Source: Brachypodius melanocephalos (lineage: Eukaryota; Chordata; Aves; Passeriformes; Pycnonotidae). From it: 64,000 nt of DNA. The DNA lies in the NCBI GenBank assembly GCA_013398615.1, contig VZSR01000520.1:35186055-35250054 (forward strand), read 5' to 3'. This document shows, piece after piece, positions 1 through 13,000 of the stretch (position 1 is the first letter of the stretch; every line of letters starts with the position of its first letter). The notes beneath the pieces are model-generated. The model worked only from the letters and a program-made list of their open reading frames with translations, was not told the DNA's origin and did no database searches. The translations under genes and the position numbers were made by a program.

Positions 1-3000
1 GCCAACCCCAGGAGGAGCTTATGACTGACTCGAGAAAACATTGAAGCCTTACAATACCTTTCACAAAAAGAAGCTGAAATAGAAAATCTCTCACAGGCCA
101 GAACAGTATCAGACAACATCTTCCTGAGTGTCAGAAGGGGGCTATAGAGGGGATCTATACACGGTTACAGAACCAGGATAATTTTCCTAAAGATAGCCCT
201 TCTGTCTGCTGCTTCTCTTCTACTTCCCAAACTTACGACCACTGACAACATCCTACTTTTCTGCAATGACTGTTGGGTATTACTTACAGATTGTTGCTTG
301 CTATGTGATCAGTCATTCATTTCATGGTCTTCTGAGCTCCTTGGTTCACCAAGCCATTCATCAAAAAGTCTGGAACAGCTCAGGCACCCAAAACCCACAT
401 CCTGCCAGCACAGGACAAAGCAGTGGGTGTCTCAACACCCAGGAAAGCACAGCCTTTCCTACCATACTTTCCTGCTTGTGTCAGGCTTTGTGAGGTGAGG
501 CTGTCAGAAAGTGTCCCCTTCCTACCTCCTCTCCCCCAGGGACCTGATACAGACTAATTGCAGTAGGTGTGTGGTACCCGGCCCTCTGTCGGGAAGGTGT
601 GAATTACCTCCCCTGTGCCACATGGCCAGCCCTGTGCCTGGGCTGCTGGCATATGGCAAGGCATCACTCCAGCTTCTGCTCTGCTAATTTGCAGTTCTAT
701 TAACATACAGGGGAGGAGAGAAAAGGCATGGGGAATGTCAGGAAACTCTCTTGTCTAATATATGAGATCCTGTCCAAAATATCTCCTCAGCAGATGCCTT
801 AAACTGCAGGACTCTTCCTTTTCTTTATAGAGTATGACAAGCAGGAACTCTGCTGCAGGGATGAGGTCAACTGGCCCCATGCATTCAGAAAATAAAAATG
901 AAGTTTCAGAAGCTATTGTTTCACTTTTCTGTTAGGTAGCACTGGTTGCTCTGTATCAGCTTGTACCCTACCACCACTCCGCTGAAGTCATGCTTTTATT
1001 AAACTAGTTGGAAGTTTAAGGTTTGACAGCTTAAATAGACTTAATTGGCCATTTAATTATGGGTATTTCAGCAGATATAATCTGCCACAAAACACGAGAT
1101 TACTGGTTTGAGGCCTCAGTATAACTGCTGTGCTAGCAGAACATTAGAGAAAATGTTTGATACTATGAATTTGATAAACACTAAAATTACACTGCCCCTA
1201 TGGACTTGATGTAAAATTCTTCATGTCTCATTTGCAGCAGTAGTACACATGCAAATCAGAGACAGAGAAAACATTCTGCTTTGCTGTCCTGTTTCTGCAG
1301 GAACTTCATTTACATAGGAGTGGGGCAGCTAAATGATAGTATCTTTCAGTTATTGGTTTAACAATTTTTTAAAAATTAGCTAAAGCAAATATAAGGTTTT
1401 CCCTCTAGCTAGAAGACTCAGGGTATCCTGGTAAGATAATGACATGGCAAAACAGCCAGCCACAAGAGAGATTTCAGAGCTCTAGACAAGTATTCCTTTT
1501 AAGACACTGAGATATTTTTAGGGTCCAAGCTCTGCTTTAGCTCCTGTGGGGGTGCAGCATCAATAGATTTAAGCACTGAGAGTCCAGGCACATAAGAGAC
1601 TGCAGAAGAAAAGTGGCCCCAGAGCATGTCCGACAAGCAAACATGAACCATTAAGCATTGGAACAGGCTCTCCAGGGAAGTGGTGGAGCCACCATCCCTG
1701 GAGTGTTCAATAAATAAGTGGATGTGGCACTTTGTTGTATGGGCAGGTTGGCATTAGGTTTTATGATTCTATGAAGGCAGCAAGGATGGCACAAGTGCCA
1801 TGATCCACTCTGGGGAGACATGGCAAGACAGTAGGCTGGGAGTGTGAGAGGTGGGTTGGTAAACATAGGGAAACAGAAGCAGCTGAAAAACTTCATAGCA
1901 ATGATAGAAATTAATTAACAATACTCTCACTGTCCCCGAATTCAGTTCTCCTCATGATCTCATGGAATTAGAAATTGCTGAAACTAATGCGCAGATTCAT
2001 ACAAGGAGATGCTGAGCTCTGTTGTCAGGATCCAGCCTTGATTTTGTTAATGAAATGGAAACAGAAATATATCATAAGGTGCAGAAAAGGCCTACCTGGT
2101 CTTCAAATGCTTCAGGATGCAAAACCAATACAAGTTTCCTTTTCATAATGTAAGAGTCTGATTAAAATGGCAGAGGAAAGAAATGAGGGTATGCTTACCT
2201 TTGTTCAGTTCCTTTTTTCAGCCCTCCTTACAAAGAACTGTCATAAAATTGTTTTTATTTTTCAGATGTCACATTAACTTCAAAGATGTTTGCATTAACT
2301 CTCACATGAGAGAGGAAACAGAACCTTATCATCTCTTCTCCCCAAAACTTCCTCCTCTGTTCCCAAGGGCAGGAGACAAACAGTGCATTGCAAGGGAAGT
2401 GTCATGCATAATTGACAAGCTCTGTATGCTTATGATTAAACTGTCACAGCTCTTCTTTAGCAATGCAGGAAAACAAGAGAAAAGCCCTCCAGAGATAGGG
2501 AGCTTCAATTATTTACACACATGAAAGAATAAAGAGTTTGTTATTCCCACATAACTAGCAAGTGGTTAGAGGGGGCACTCAACTCCTCAGACAAATTTCT
2601 CTGAGTAGCTGAATAAATTGGTGCTTCTTGCCATGGCAGTGACACTGGTTCATTCCATACTGTTTGAGACAGAAACTTAAGTCTCATCCAGAGCTAGCAG
2701 GTGAAGTTACCTGTCCTCCCACCAATGCAGATTCTACTGTCTTATCTTTTGGGTGATTTTCCCCTCTCCTTGCCTGCTAAGTGTAAACAGCATCAGCAAT
2801 GAGGGATTTAAAAATCTCAGGTAACTGAAAACAGACACAGGCTTTTGAGTTTATGGCAGATATAATTTAACAAAATTTCAAAATATATTTTTCTGACATA
2901 TTTTAAAAAAAAAGTTTTAAAAAATACTTGCCCAGATCAGATTAAAATTATTTAAAAGCATAATTACATGGAGCAATCTTCAAGAGTGATATTTCAAAAC

Positions 3001-3789
3001 ATCATCTCTTCCATTACAGCAAAGATCATGGTTCTAACATGTTTTCAAATACAGGCTTTACTTCAAATATTAATCAAGAAAACACTGAGTAGCAACCCTT
3101 ACTCATCAGAAATCTGCACATCTCCCAAGGTCAGTCCTGGCCCATTGCCACCTTAACTTTTTTTTTTGCACATTCAAAATGTACTAATACAGGACTAAGA
3201 GAATTAAACCTGATGGAGAATAGAACAGACAAATATAATCAGAGGAGAAAGAAAACTGGGACATTTCCATAACCAGAACTGTAGACTGGTAACATTATCC
3301 TTATTTTCTGCCTTTCACAGTGAGCTGGAGGCAGTAAAAGCCAAACCTCCCACTACCACCAGCTCAGACTGTACTCACACTGTATATAGCTGACCTTCCC
3401 CTGTCCTTCAAAGACATTAAAATTCAACTCAAGTTTTATCATTAGAGTATGCCCACAGTGAATTTCACCCAGTAACTCTTACTCATCTCACGAAATGGAG
3501 TAATTATCAGAACTATGTGAAAAATAATTAACTTCTATTAATACAGAGATTTAAGAAAAAAACCCCAAGAACATAAAAAACCACTATCCAAGACAAGATT
3601 CAACAGTAACTAACCAAATGCTAATTAAGCCCTTTAAATCAGCATTTTGTTTTGTGCTTGCAAAACCAATACACAGGCAACACCCTTATACAATCTGTCT
3701 TCTAGTTGGGTTCCTCCATAAGCACTGACAGCCTTGATGAGGATAATCCTTGCTTCTGTCACACTGAATGATCTTGCTGTTATCTAATT
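1..3789. other. Region beyond the DDX24 3' end; no coding exon recognised
   Basis: Mostly AT-rich DNA. Open frames here are short and look like nothing I know. The part nearest 3.8 kb should hold the DDX24 3' UTR, length unknown. In human the next gene on this side is OTUB2; no OTUB2 coding sequence was recognised. One CR1 tail lies at about 1658-1775. Confidence 0.5.
1658..1775 (+). mobile_element. CR1 LINE 3'-end fragment
   Basis: The sequence has the phrases typical of CR1 3' ends (GGAACAGGCTCTCCAGGGAAG, then CCATCCCTGGAGTGTTCAA) and ends with TTATGATTCTATGA. It is internally deleted and heavily 5' truncated. Confidence 0.75.
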
Positions 3790-4013
3790 TTATTTTATTG
3801 ATTTCTTCTTCTTGCCTTGCTTTTTGGATACGGCACCTAGAGCTGAATAGCTCACTGATGTCTGAGGCAAGAGTAGTTTTCCAGACTGTGTTGGGTACTT
3901 GGTTTTCATAAGGACTTTAAACAGTGGCTGGGACAACATATGTTTCAGTTGTTTTTTCATCCCCTTCAGCATCTTTTGCTTCTGGCTTTCTTCTTGCTCA
4001 CTAGCTTTTCTTC
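3790..4013 (-). CDS. DDX24: DDX24 coding exon 9: basic C-terminal tail and stop
   Basis: The acceptor CCCCAAG/GAAG follows a pyrimidine-containing tract. The frame reads RKASEQEESQKQKMLKG, then the conserved KTKYPTQSGK, and ends in a lysine-rich tail (KKQGKKKKSIK) before TAA at 3792-3790. The tail is typical of nucleolar helicases and shorter than in human. Two AATAAA hexamers overlap the last codons and stop, too close to be the likely poly(A) signal; the real 3' end was not located. Confidence 0.9.
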
Positions 4014-7000
4014 CTTGGGGCAGAAATCAAAGATAAAGAATGTTACAACAAGAAAAAGACTTGCATTGCAGACCTCTGTAGTGATAGGGACAGAGGCTGA
4101 CCCCAGCTTTCTCTCTCTAACAAGGCCACTCCCAGTCATCTGTGGCATTTTCAGATCACCCAGGCTGTTCACCAGGTAATGAGATCGAGAGGAATCCTGA
4201 CTACTGAGTAACCATAGTTAAGGCCTGAACTGAGGAGAAAAATGAAATCAAGGTTGCTGTAAGGTACAATTGAAAGTACATTACTAAATCTTTTGTAACT
4301 GTGTAAGAGGCACTTCCCTTATGGCAGGAATGACTGGGAGTTTAATTGGTCTCCAACAAGCTACACAAGAATTAAAGGCTGAGTACACTTTAAAGCATAA
4401 AACTGGCAAGTTTCTGGGTGGCAATTATAAAGTGTTTCATTTGAGAGTCACAACTTACTTGGATTGGATGTGCTGTTTGGAAACTCATTCCAAAGCACAG
4501 CATACTCAGATTATCTCAAAACAAGACAGCGGAATGCTAATTATCTGAAAGCACTCCTGAACAATTTAGACAGAGATGGTTAGCGTTTGCTTGCAAAGTG
4601 GTTGACAACCAGCTAGTCCACGCATGAATAAAAAAAGACATTGATCTAAACATGTTTCAAAATTAAGGCATTGGCATATTTAGCAGCTAACAGGTTAGAG
4701 TCAGACTAATCTGGAGTGACCTCTGCAGCAACCCTATTTAGCCTGCCTTCAAAGAACTGGTAGGAAACCATACCTTCAGCTCCCAAAATATGAACACAAT
4801 GGGGCATTTTACTGTGCATCTGAGCTTTGCAAAACTTCATGGCATTGAACTAATAGCCACTTGCAGTTGTACAGCCCTACACATTCTCTCAGCTACAGCC
4901 TGCAAAATATTTAATTTTAAAAATGTAAGAAATTATTTACTTCTAACAAACCACCAAAAACCCCATAAACTTCAATATATGTATTGGCCATTTAGCCCAC
5001 ATAGCTCAACCTACTTAAGGCTCACATAATATTTGGTGTTCCCTAGCACTTCCTGGGTGTTCCCACACAGAGCTGTCAGGCTCCTGTCCTGATGCCTGAC
5101 TACAAGAGAGTGGGAGAGAGAAGCAGAAGTGTGGAAACAGCCTTCTTTATGACAAGAGGGGACAAGACTCAATCAGGACATACTGGGCTGCTTAGATTAT
5201 TCTGAAATGCTTGCCAGAAGCTCAACAGTTCTTGTCCTACAGTATGGAGACTTGTCTGTGCCTTGCCAGAACTGTCACACCTCATTCCCTCAGCTCCAGC
5301 ACTCTCTGCTGCACAATCATCCTGAAAACACCACGCATCAAAAACACCCCTTTCCTTTCCCCCCACCCCTGTTGAAGCTTCTCTGCCACGGTGAGGCTTC
5401 TTCTGGACACCAGTGCTATGGGCCCTACTGAGCATACCCACAAAAAAACATTTTCTACTTGCCCATCAACATGTCCTCCTCAAGATCAATCTCAAGAGCC
5501 TCTGCAGCTTGCTGGAGCCAGGAGTTGTGTTGCTTTGCCCGACTGTTGAAAAATTCTGCCTTCTCAATCTGCCTTGCCAAATTCATCCGTTCCTGCAATG
5601 AAAGTACATTTAGACATCATGATGGGGTACAAATGTGGGGTACTTTAGCAGAGTGGGTGTTTGAGAGCATGCACTACAATGCAACTGGGGTGCAGACACT
5701 TTTGTTCCCTACCCATGTCCCAGGAGATGCCCCATGTACTAAACGTATCATAATTCACTAGCGTTTTTCTTCCTTAGATCCATGATAGAATCTGACTTCT
5801 TCTAAAACATCTCAACTACTAAACATACCTGAATGTCAACTCAGCATTCTATGAATGAATCATTACAAACACTTGAGAGACATCAAGAACAAACCATGAC
5901 TGAGATACCAATCATTTCCAAGTTACATACTTATACAGTACAGTTTGATCTCAGAGTTATTAGTCTCAGCAGTAAGGAACAGCCACTACTTTCATTGCAC
6001 TCTGAAGAAAGTAAACTCCTGCAGGCCATATGGAAGGAACAGATAATATTTTCAGGAATGCACCTGGATCTTGTTTAGGCACAGGACAGAATGTCCTGTC
6101 CTTCTTCCCAGCTGCACACAGGTGGAACAAAGATGTCCAGCAAACTTAACCTGACCTGCAGGCTTCCAGCTGGGCCAAACAAATAACTAAGTCACTGTGG
6201 AAAGAAAATCTGCACTAACAGTAAATATGAACCAACCCAAAACAAGTTCTGCTCTTTGGAATGTGCCTGCAGTTGCATAAAAGAAACCCAGGCAGGAATC
6301 GGAATAGTCAGGTGTTACACAGTAACAGCAGCAGCCAGGACTGCCACGGTAATTACCACAGAGAGAGAGAAGAAGTAACACTTGCAGTGGACGACTAAGT
6401 CAGTCGCTCCTTAAATCATTACAAGAAATTTAAAGTAAGCTTTTCCATCTCTGCAAAATTTAAGTCCTCTTTAAGTCTATCCTGGTTCAAAATTCTATTC
6501 CTCTCAAGTGTGAAAGCCCTTCAGACTTTTCCTGAATTTGAATGAAGGCTTGCAAAAGGGGGGAAGGAGTCTGCCAACGGGACAGACACAAAGAACCAAG
6601 CAGAACTCTTAGTCCCAACTACAATGACTTTGTGATTAAACCCAGGACAAAGCATAATAAGACCCGACTGTTGCAAGGGCTTATGAGGCTGAACTCCTGC
6701 AGCTACAATTACATAGACCTCTTCTGGGGAGAGGTGCATTATTACAGATAGGAGAGACTGTGAGATAGTGATAGGAAAAGGAAAGTGTAGAAATAGTATT
6801 TATTTGCCCATTAATTGATAGAGCATGTTAAGAGTCAAGAACTACTCATCAAGAAACACAGAAGGAACCTCTGAAGCAATACTCTTCAAAAAACCAGATT
6901 TCTTTCAGCAACTAGAAACACTTGGTGGGTGGAAGGGGGCAGTGGGGAGATAGGGGTGGAAACCAGATTCTCCTCATTACTACCAAGAGGAGAAAAAAAT

Positions 7001-10000
7001 GATTCCATGGAAGCATTTATTTGATTTTCTTTCCTCTTTCAGAAAGCTGCATCTCCTGAAAGAAATACCCTATTTGCAGCAAGCCTGGGTTTTGAAACTT
7101 GCTGTCATTATTCCCAAGGTGAGGATACTGCTGTTGCCACTGGGGTAGACCCTGGGCTCAGTCCAATCCAATGACAAAAGCCTGAATCAGAATACCATGA
7201 GGAAGACACCTGCTGCATTATCTCATTGCTTGCACTCTTCCCTGTTCTCAATGACAGTGCAATATGCAGACATTTCTACCCCAGCTGGATTCCTTTAAAA
7301 TCCAGTATTTAAATATGTCCCATTTGTATATGACCGACTATCCAAACTGCTAAGAGAATGCTGAGACATGAAACAGTCTCTTACTCAAGAAGTAGAAAAT
7401 CTGCAGTGAGTAGATGCTTTCTAAAACACATTGTTTTGTTAATTCTAACCATTGTCTATCTTGTGAGTTAGTGAATGACTGAATCCTCTTTAAAATGGGC
7501 AATAACCTAGAAAAGGAAAACACTCAGTTTGACAGGGATCAGTGGCAGCTGTGGCCTCACAGTACAGGAACTTTTAGAAAAACAGACAACTCACAACTTC
7601 AGATGGGAAGAGACAGGTGAAGACCACTGAATATCCCTGGACCTGCTACTGTTCTTTAGTCTGTTAGTTTTCTTAGTAATGTAGGAAGCTTTAAATAATG
7701 TACTTAGCAGAGCCATCCCAGCTCTACAGCCACAAAACATATTCGCTTCCCTATACTGTTTCTGGAAATGTATAAGTGATGTTTATGTTTGAATACCTTT
7801 CTTGAGCCAGTTATTGAGGAGAAATCATAGATAATGCTTAAAAAAAATGAAGTGTAATTAACTTAATTTTCAAATCCAGATCCTCAAGAGTAAATTTAAT
7901 CTGAAATCTGGAAAGAACACAACAGGCAATATCATATCAGTAATATAAATACGCAAGCAACTACTCAGACTGCAAGAAGACTGTTATTTCTTTACCTTAA
8001 TAGAAGTCATGCACTTGGCATCAACTGGGAAAAACGGCAGCTCTTCACTCTTCTCCAGTGTTTTATAGATTTTCCGAAAATTGATCAAGTCCTCAGGCCC
8101 AATCAGCAGCAGGCTGAGGCCTTCATTGGCCGCTCGGGCAGTTCGGCCGCTCCTGTGCACGTACAGCTCAGAGGTACGAGGGACCTGCAAGAGTTCACAG
8201 AGCCCTGCAGCTGCCAGGGACAGCTGCCAGCACAGCCTGCATGCTTTGGACAAGAGGCTGCCAAGGAACACTGGGTTTTACACACATGGTACACTGCATG
8301 TAACACAGATGAAAGTGATGCTAAAGATGATGTCTTGACACATTTTGTGCTCTCTGATCCAGAATTTTATCTTGCGTAATCTTTTGTGAGTCTCTCCCAA
8401 CTTCTGACCCTCTGTCATTTCATTGGCAAAGCAGGAAAATATTTTATGTGTTCTCAGAGAAGAGTTATAAAGCTGAGTTATTTGACACCTTTGGATACCA
8501 AAGGTAAGCAAAAAGCAAGGAGGATCATATCTATTATGTCACTTCTGTAGCACACATTCATAAAGTGCCACTGCAGAAATGAGATCTTTAAGTACAAAGC
8601 ACTAAGGACAGGTAAATGATTTAATCTCTGTACTTGGAACTATACTATATACGGGACCAAGAATTACAGCTTTGCAGTGTTCAGGATTTGGATCAGCAAA
8701 AACTTATATCAAACCAAAATAGTAAAAGGAAAAACATTAAAAATGCTTAACCTGGTAGTGGATGACATGCTGGACATTAGGAATATCGAGACCACGAGCT
8801 GCAACATCTGTTGTCAGGAGGACACAGCTGAGAAAGTGACAAAATTTAATGAACATAAAACTGAAGAGTAAATAATTTGCCAAGGAACATAAATACAGTA
8901 ACCTAGAATTCTACCATAGGGGTTTAAGAAACAAGTTTATACTGTATTATCTGTAGGACATACGCATTCTGTTTGCCCTTACAGGTCTATTCAATAAACA
9001 GGTCTGTTTTCAATAAATAAATGAACTACCTAGCTGGATCCTGTTTTCCTACGTTTTTCTTCTCTCTCAGTTCACAAGAATGCTAGAAAAAATTAGTTAC
9101 TAAGTGAGGAAGGGAGGGTATGTGCCCCTGCATTATACTTTTCAGTGCACTGTCCAGGTTTTAAAGAATTTCTTTAGCTTGCAATGACCACACCATTAAC
9201 AACACAATTGATCCTCTAGCTGTACAGAAATGTGATTAAAAGTTTTAGTGGTTGAGAAAAATCACATTATTAACATTATCTATTTAAATAACAATTTTTT
9301 GGGGGTGAAGTATCTTCTATCAATTTGCGCTTAAATAAACTCTCAGTAAAGTAAAACCTAGAAATAAAGGAGGGAGTTCTGTTCTAACAATTACTATTTC
9401 TCCTTAGACAAGATGAACCACTCAAAAAAGTTGTTCTTTTATATAAGCAGTCTCTACAGAGACAAAAGTCTCCCTAGGACATGGAACAGTTTGTTTTAAA
9501 AACATCTCCCAGCAACTGAAATGAGTAACTTTTAGGTAATGGAAATTTGTTAAGGTTTTATGGCATCTGACTGCATACTCTATTGCTACAAGGTTCAAAG
9601 CAGAAATAACAACAGAAAATTCTACAGCTTGCAATCTGCAGAAGGCCATGAGAGATGGTCTCATAGATTTCTTTCCTGCCTTGAAAATCTGCAGTCTCTG
9701 AACACACCTCACCTGACCTATGCAAATGCTATCAATACATTTGCCAAGGGATGCTGCAGCTCCATCACAGCAATTCAACCTCTGCTCTCCCTGCCTGAAT
9801 CTATTAACAAGGTACAAACTGCCAGACAGCACACAGCAGTTCACAGCAGGACTAAACTGTGAGGCTTCTGGACTATGGAAGTAATGACACTAAAAATCTC
9901 TTCCCAAAGGCCAGGCCAAAGACAACCCAAACCCATGTTTCCTAAAATGGCAGGACAGGCCTGCTTGGGTAAGCTCTGGCTGCCCACTACTGCTGAAAGG

Positions 10001-13000
10001 CACAACTATCCTTTCTTTTGCATTGCTCAAAGATACTTTGACCTTGGGATACTAATTTATGTAACTAAACCTGCAAATGAGTAGTAAGTGGTTAGTTTTC
10101 TGATGGTTTAGGGAGATTCAATAACTTCCAGAGGATCAAATGAGCTGCAGAGCCAAGACACGGGCAGAGCTGTGAAGGACAGTTCTAAAAACATGTCTGA
10201 AAACAGGGCAAGTGACAGCTCCTTCAGCAGTAACAAGCTCCAGGACCACAGGCTATTGCAGGCTCCAGTGGACCTCAGGAGGTCTCTAGTAAAACCTCCT
10301 CTTCAAAGCAGGATGAGCTGCAAGACTGGACCAGGTTGCTCAGGGCTTTTATCCAACTAAGCCTCAAAAAACCCCAAGACAAGCAGCCTGCTCCCATGCT
10401 CGACTGTCCTCACAGAGAAAAAGCCCCTTCTCATATCCAGCCTGAACCTCTTATTTCAGTTTGCACCCATTACCCCTCATCCTCCCACCAAGCACCACTC
10501 TGAAAAGCCTGGCTCCATCTTCTGGATAACCTTCTTTTATGGTGCCAGAGGGCTGCCATAAGCTCCCCACAAAATACTTTTCCCAAGTAATACAAACATC
10601 CAGTCCCTTCAGCCTCTTCTCCTGCAGAGCCAGGAGCCATATTTTGAATATCTTGGTGGCCTTCCACTGAACTTGCTCCAGTTCATCACCTTAACTGTGA
10701 AACCTCATCCTTAATACCTTGGGCTCATGAACAGGGGACTCACGTCCTAAGCTAACTCCTCCAACCTGCTCCTACTCTAACAGAGTTGTTTCTCCTTCCC
10801 ACCACCCTTTATGCAATTTCTTTTTTTCTCTACTAGGAAGCTGAAAATCAACTCACCTCTCTCGCTCAGCAAACCTTTCCAGGTTTTTCAGCCTTTGCTT
10901 TTGGTGCATGTTGGCATGCAAAGGAAGAGGATCACAATTTAAGATTGTGAGGAGAGAACTGAGGCGTTTTACACAGTCTATGCTGTTTGCAAAGACCATG
11001 GTTCTTCCTGGATACTGGAGAAGAAAGTAATAGAGATAATAGTCCTTCTCATTTGTGTTACAGTGGATTCTGGTTTCTGTCAGAGTCTCAACAGTAGCCT
11101 CTTTCCTTGTTAAGTCTATTACTTTGGGTTTGCCCTTTATCCCTACTTTTTCCATTAACAATTCTAGTTTGGTCTTCTTGTCCATCTTTTTAGCATTCTT
11201 TTTTTGTAAAACTCTTGTGGGAGTCTGATGGACTAAAGTCAAAGTGGCAGAAAAAACAAAAGTCTGTCGTCGAGGGTTATACTGTGAATCGTTTAAGACT
11301 TCCAGCAACTGAGACAGCTCTAGGAAGTGACCTTTCTCAACCATTCGGTCTGCTTCATCAATCACAAGGCACCTGTCAAGTAGAAAACACACAATAAAAA
11401 TACACTTGTGCAGCTAAATACAAACCTGATACATTTAAGAAAAAACTTTTCCAGCTAAATGCATAAAGGATGTTATGCATACAAAGCCAAAAGGAACACC
11501 AGGTATGCTGGGGCAGCTACAGTGGCCTTCTGCATTTCTTTTTGAAAAATCAGGTTTTTACTACTGTCTTTAACTGACATTTCTCTCCATCAAAATAAAT
11601 CAATGTGCATTTCAATAAAACACTGACACAGAAATAGGTGATCCTGGGTAGTCTAAACTATTTAACCTGTTAGTAAAGCTAATCTGTATGCAGGGCTGCC
11701 CAGTTCAGTATCCAGCAGTTATCTGAAGAAGCACCTTTACCTGAGCTGACGAAGATTTGAAAGATGTGGGTGTCTCTCTTTAACTAACTCCCACAGACGG
11801 CCTGGGGTTGCAATTACAATTTCTGGCTTTCGATTCAGTACACGTTCTTGCTTCTGTGCAGCCATGCCTCCTACTAGGATTGCAGTCTTAATGCCTAGAA
11901 CATAAAAAGAACAGATTTTATTTCACTAATTTACCAGTGAATGTTTTGATATATATCTACTTCATGAAGTATTTTAAACAGTCTACGCTGCAACTTTCAA
12001 CAAGCATTTAGCCAGGAAACTTCTGGGGTTTTATGTAACACTGAGCACACAGAAATGCACTAAATTTTACAGAAAAATCCTCATTATAGTTAGATGCCAA
12101 GAATTAGTGCACCTGTCTTTCCACAGCATGAAGCAGCACATCCATAGCTATTAGTCTTACACATATTTCAGAGTCTTGTGTTTTCTCAGTTATATTTGCA
12201 TGAACAAAAATATTGCTGTTAAGAATAACCAGAAGATCCTTTCAAAAATAGGAGTGAGAAATACTTGTCTTGCTAAATAACTGCTCAATTTCTATGGAAT
12301 AATCTTACCAAGTATGCTCCCACCTGATTAATGATTCTTGCACAGTAGCACAGACCATGTTAGCTTTAAGTAGTCTGCAGAGGTACTAAAAGGAGTTTAT
12401 CTTTGGAAGCAGACTCTACACATGGCTTATTTCACCCTCCTTCTTCAAAGAATACACTGGCCCATGATAAACTCAGTGCTACTGTGCAAGACCCTTCCAG
12501 TATCCAAGCTTCCACTGATCTCTCTTCTGGACTACTTGTGAAACATGACAGCAGTTTTTTTTTTTTTTTTTTTCCCCCCAAAGTGAGTTTGAGGCAATAA
12601 AGAAAGTCCACATCAAAACATCTCTCCTGCTGCAGCAACTATATTACCCCTTGGGCAGCAGATTTTTATACATAAATAGCACTGCTCCTATCAGAACTGC
12701 ATGACATAAATTGATTATTTCAGGCTAGTAGTTAAAATAAGCCTTGTAATCAGATGCAGACTGATGAGCACAGCAGGACATACAGACAACAAAGGAAGAT
12801 GGGCTTAAAAGTAGTTCGTTGCACTACATATCCTCTTTAATAACTAAACCTTACTGGTACTGGAGAAGTGGAAAGATTTGGGAAAAACTTGCCATCTTCA
12901 ACAGTTTCATGTCCTTACTCATGCACTTAACAGAGGTACTGACTTCTGGTTTGGAAAGGAAAGGCAGAAAGGGGAATTGTTTTGGTCAGGCACGTTACTA

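Noticed and set aside
5455..5462. GT donor four bases inside the GC-donor intron (GGGCAA/GTAG)
   Set aside because: It needs an acceptor with a purine-rich tract and drops residues conserved with human; kept only as an alternative.
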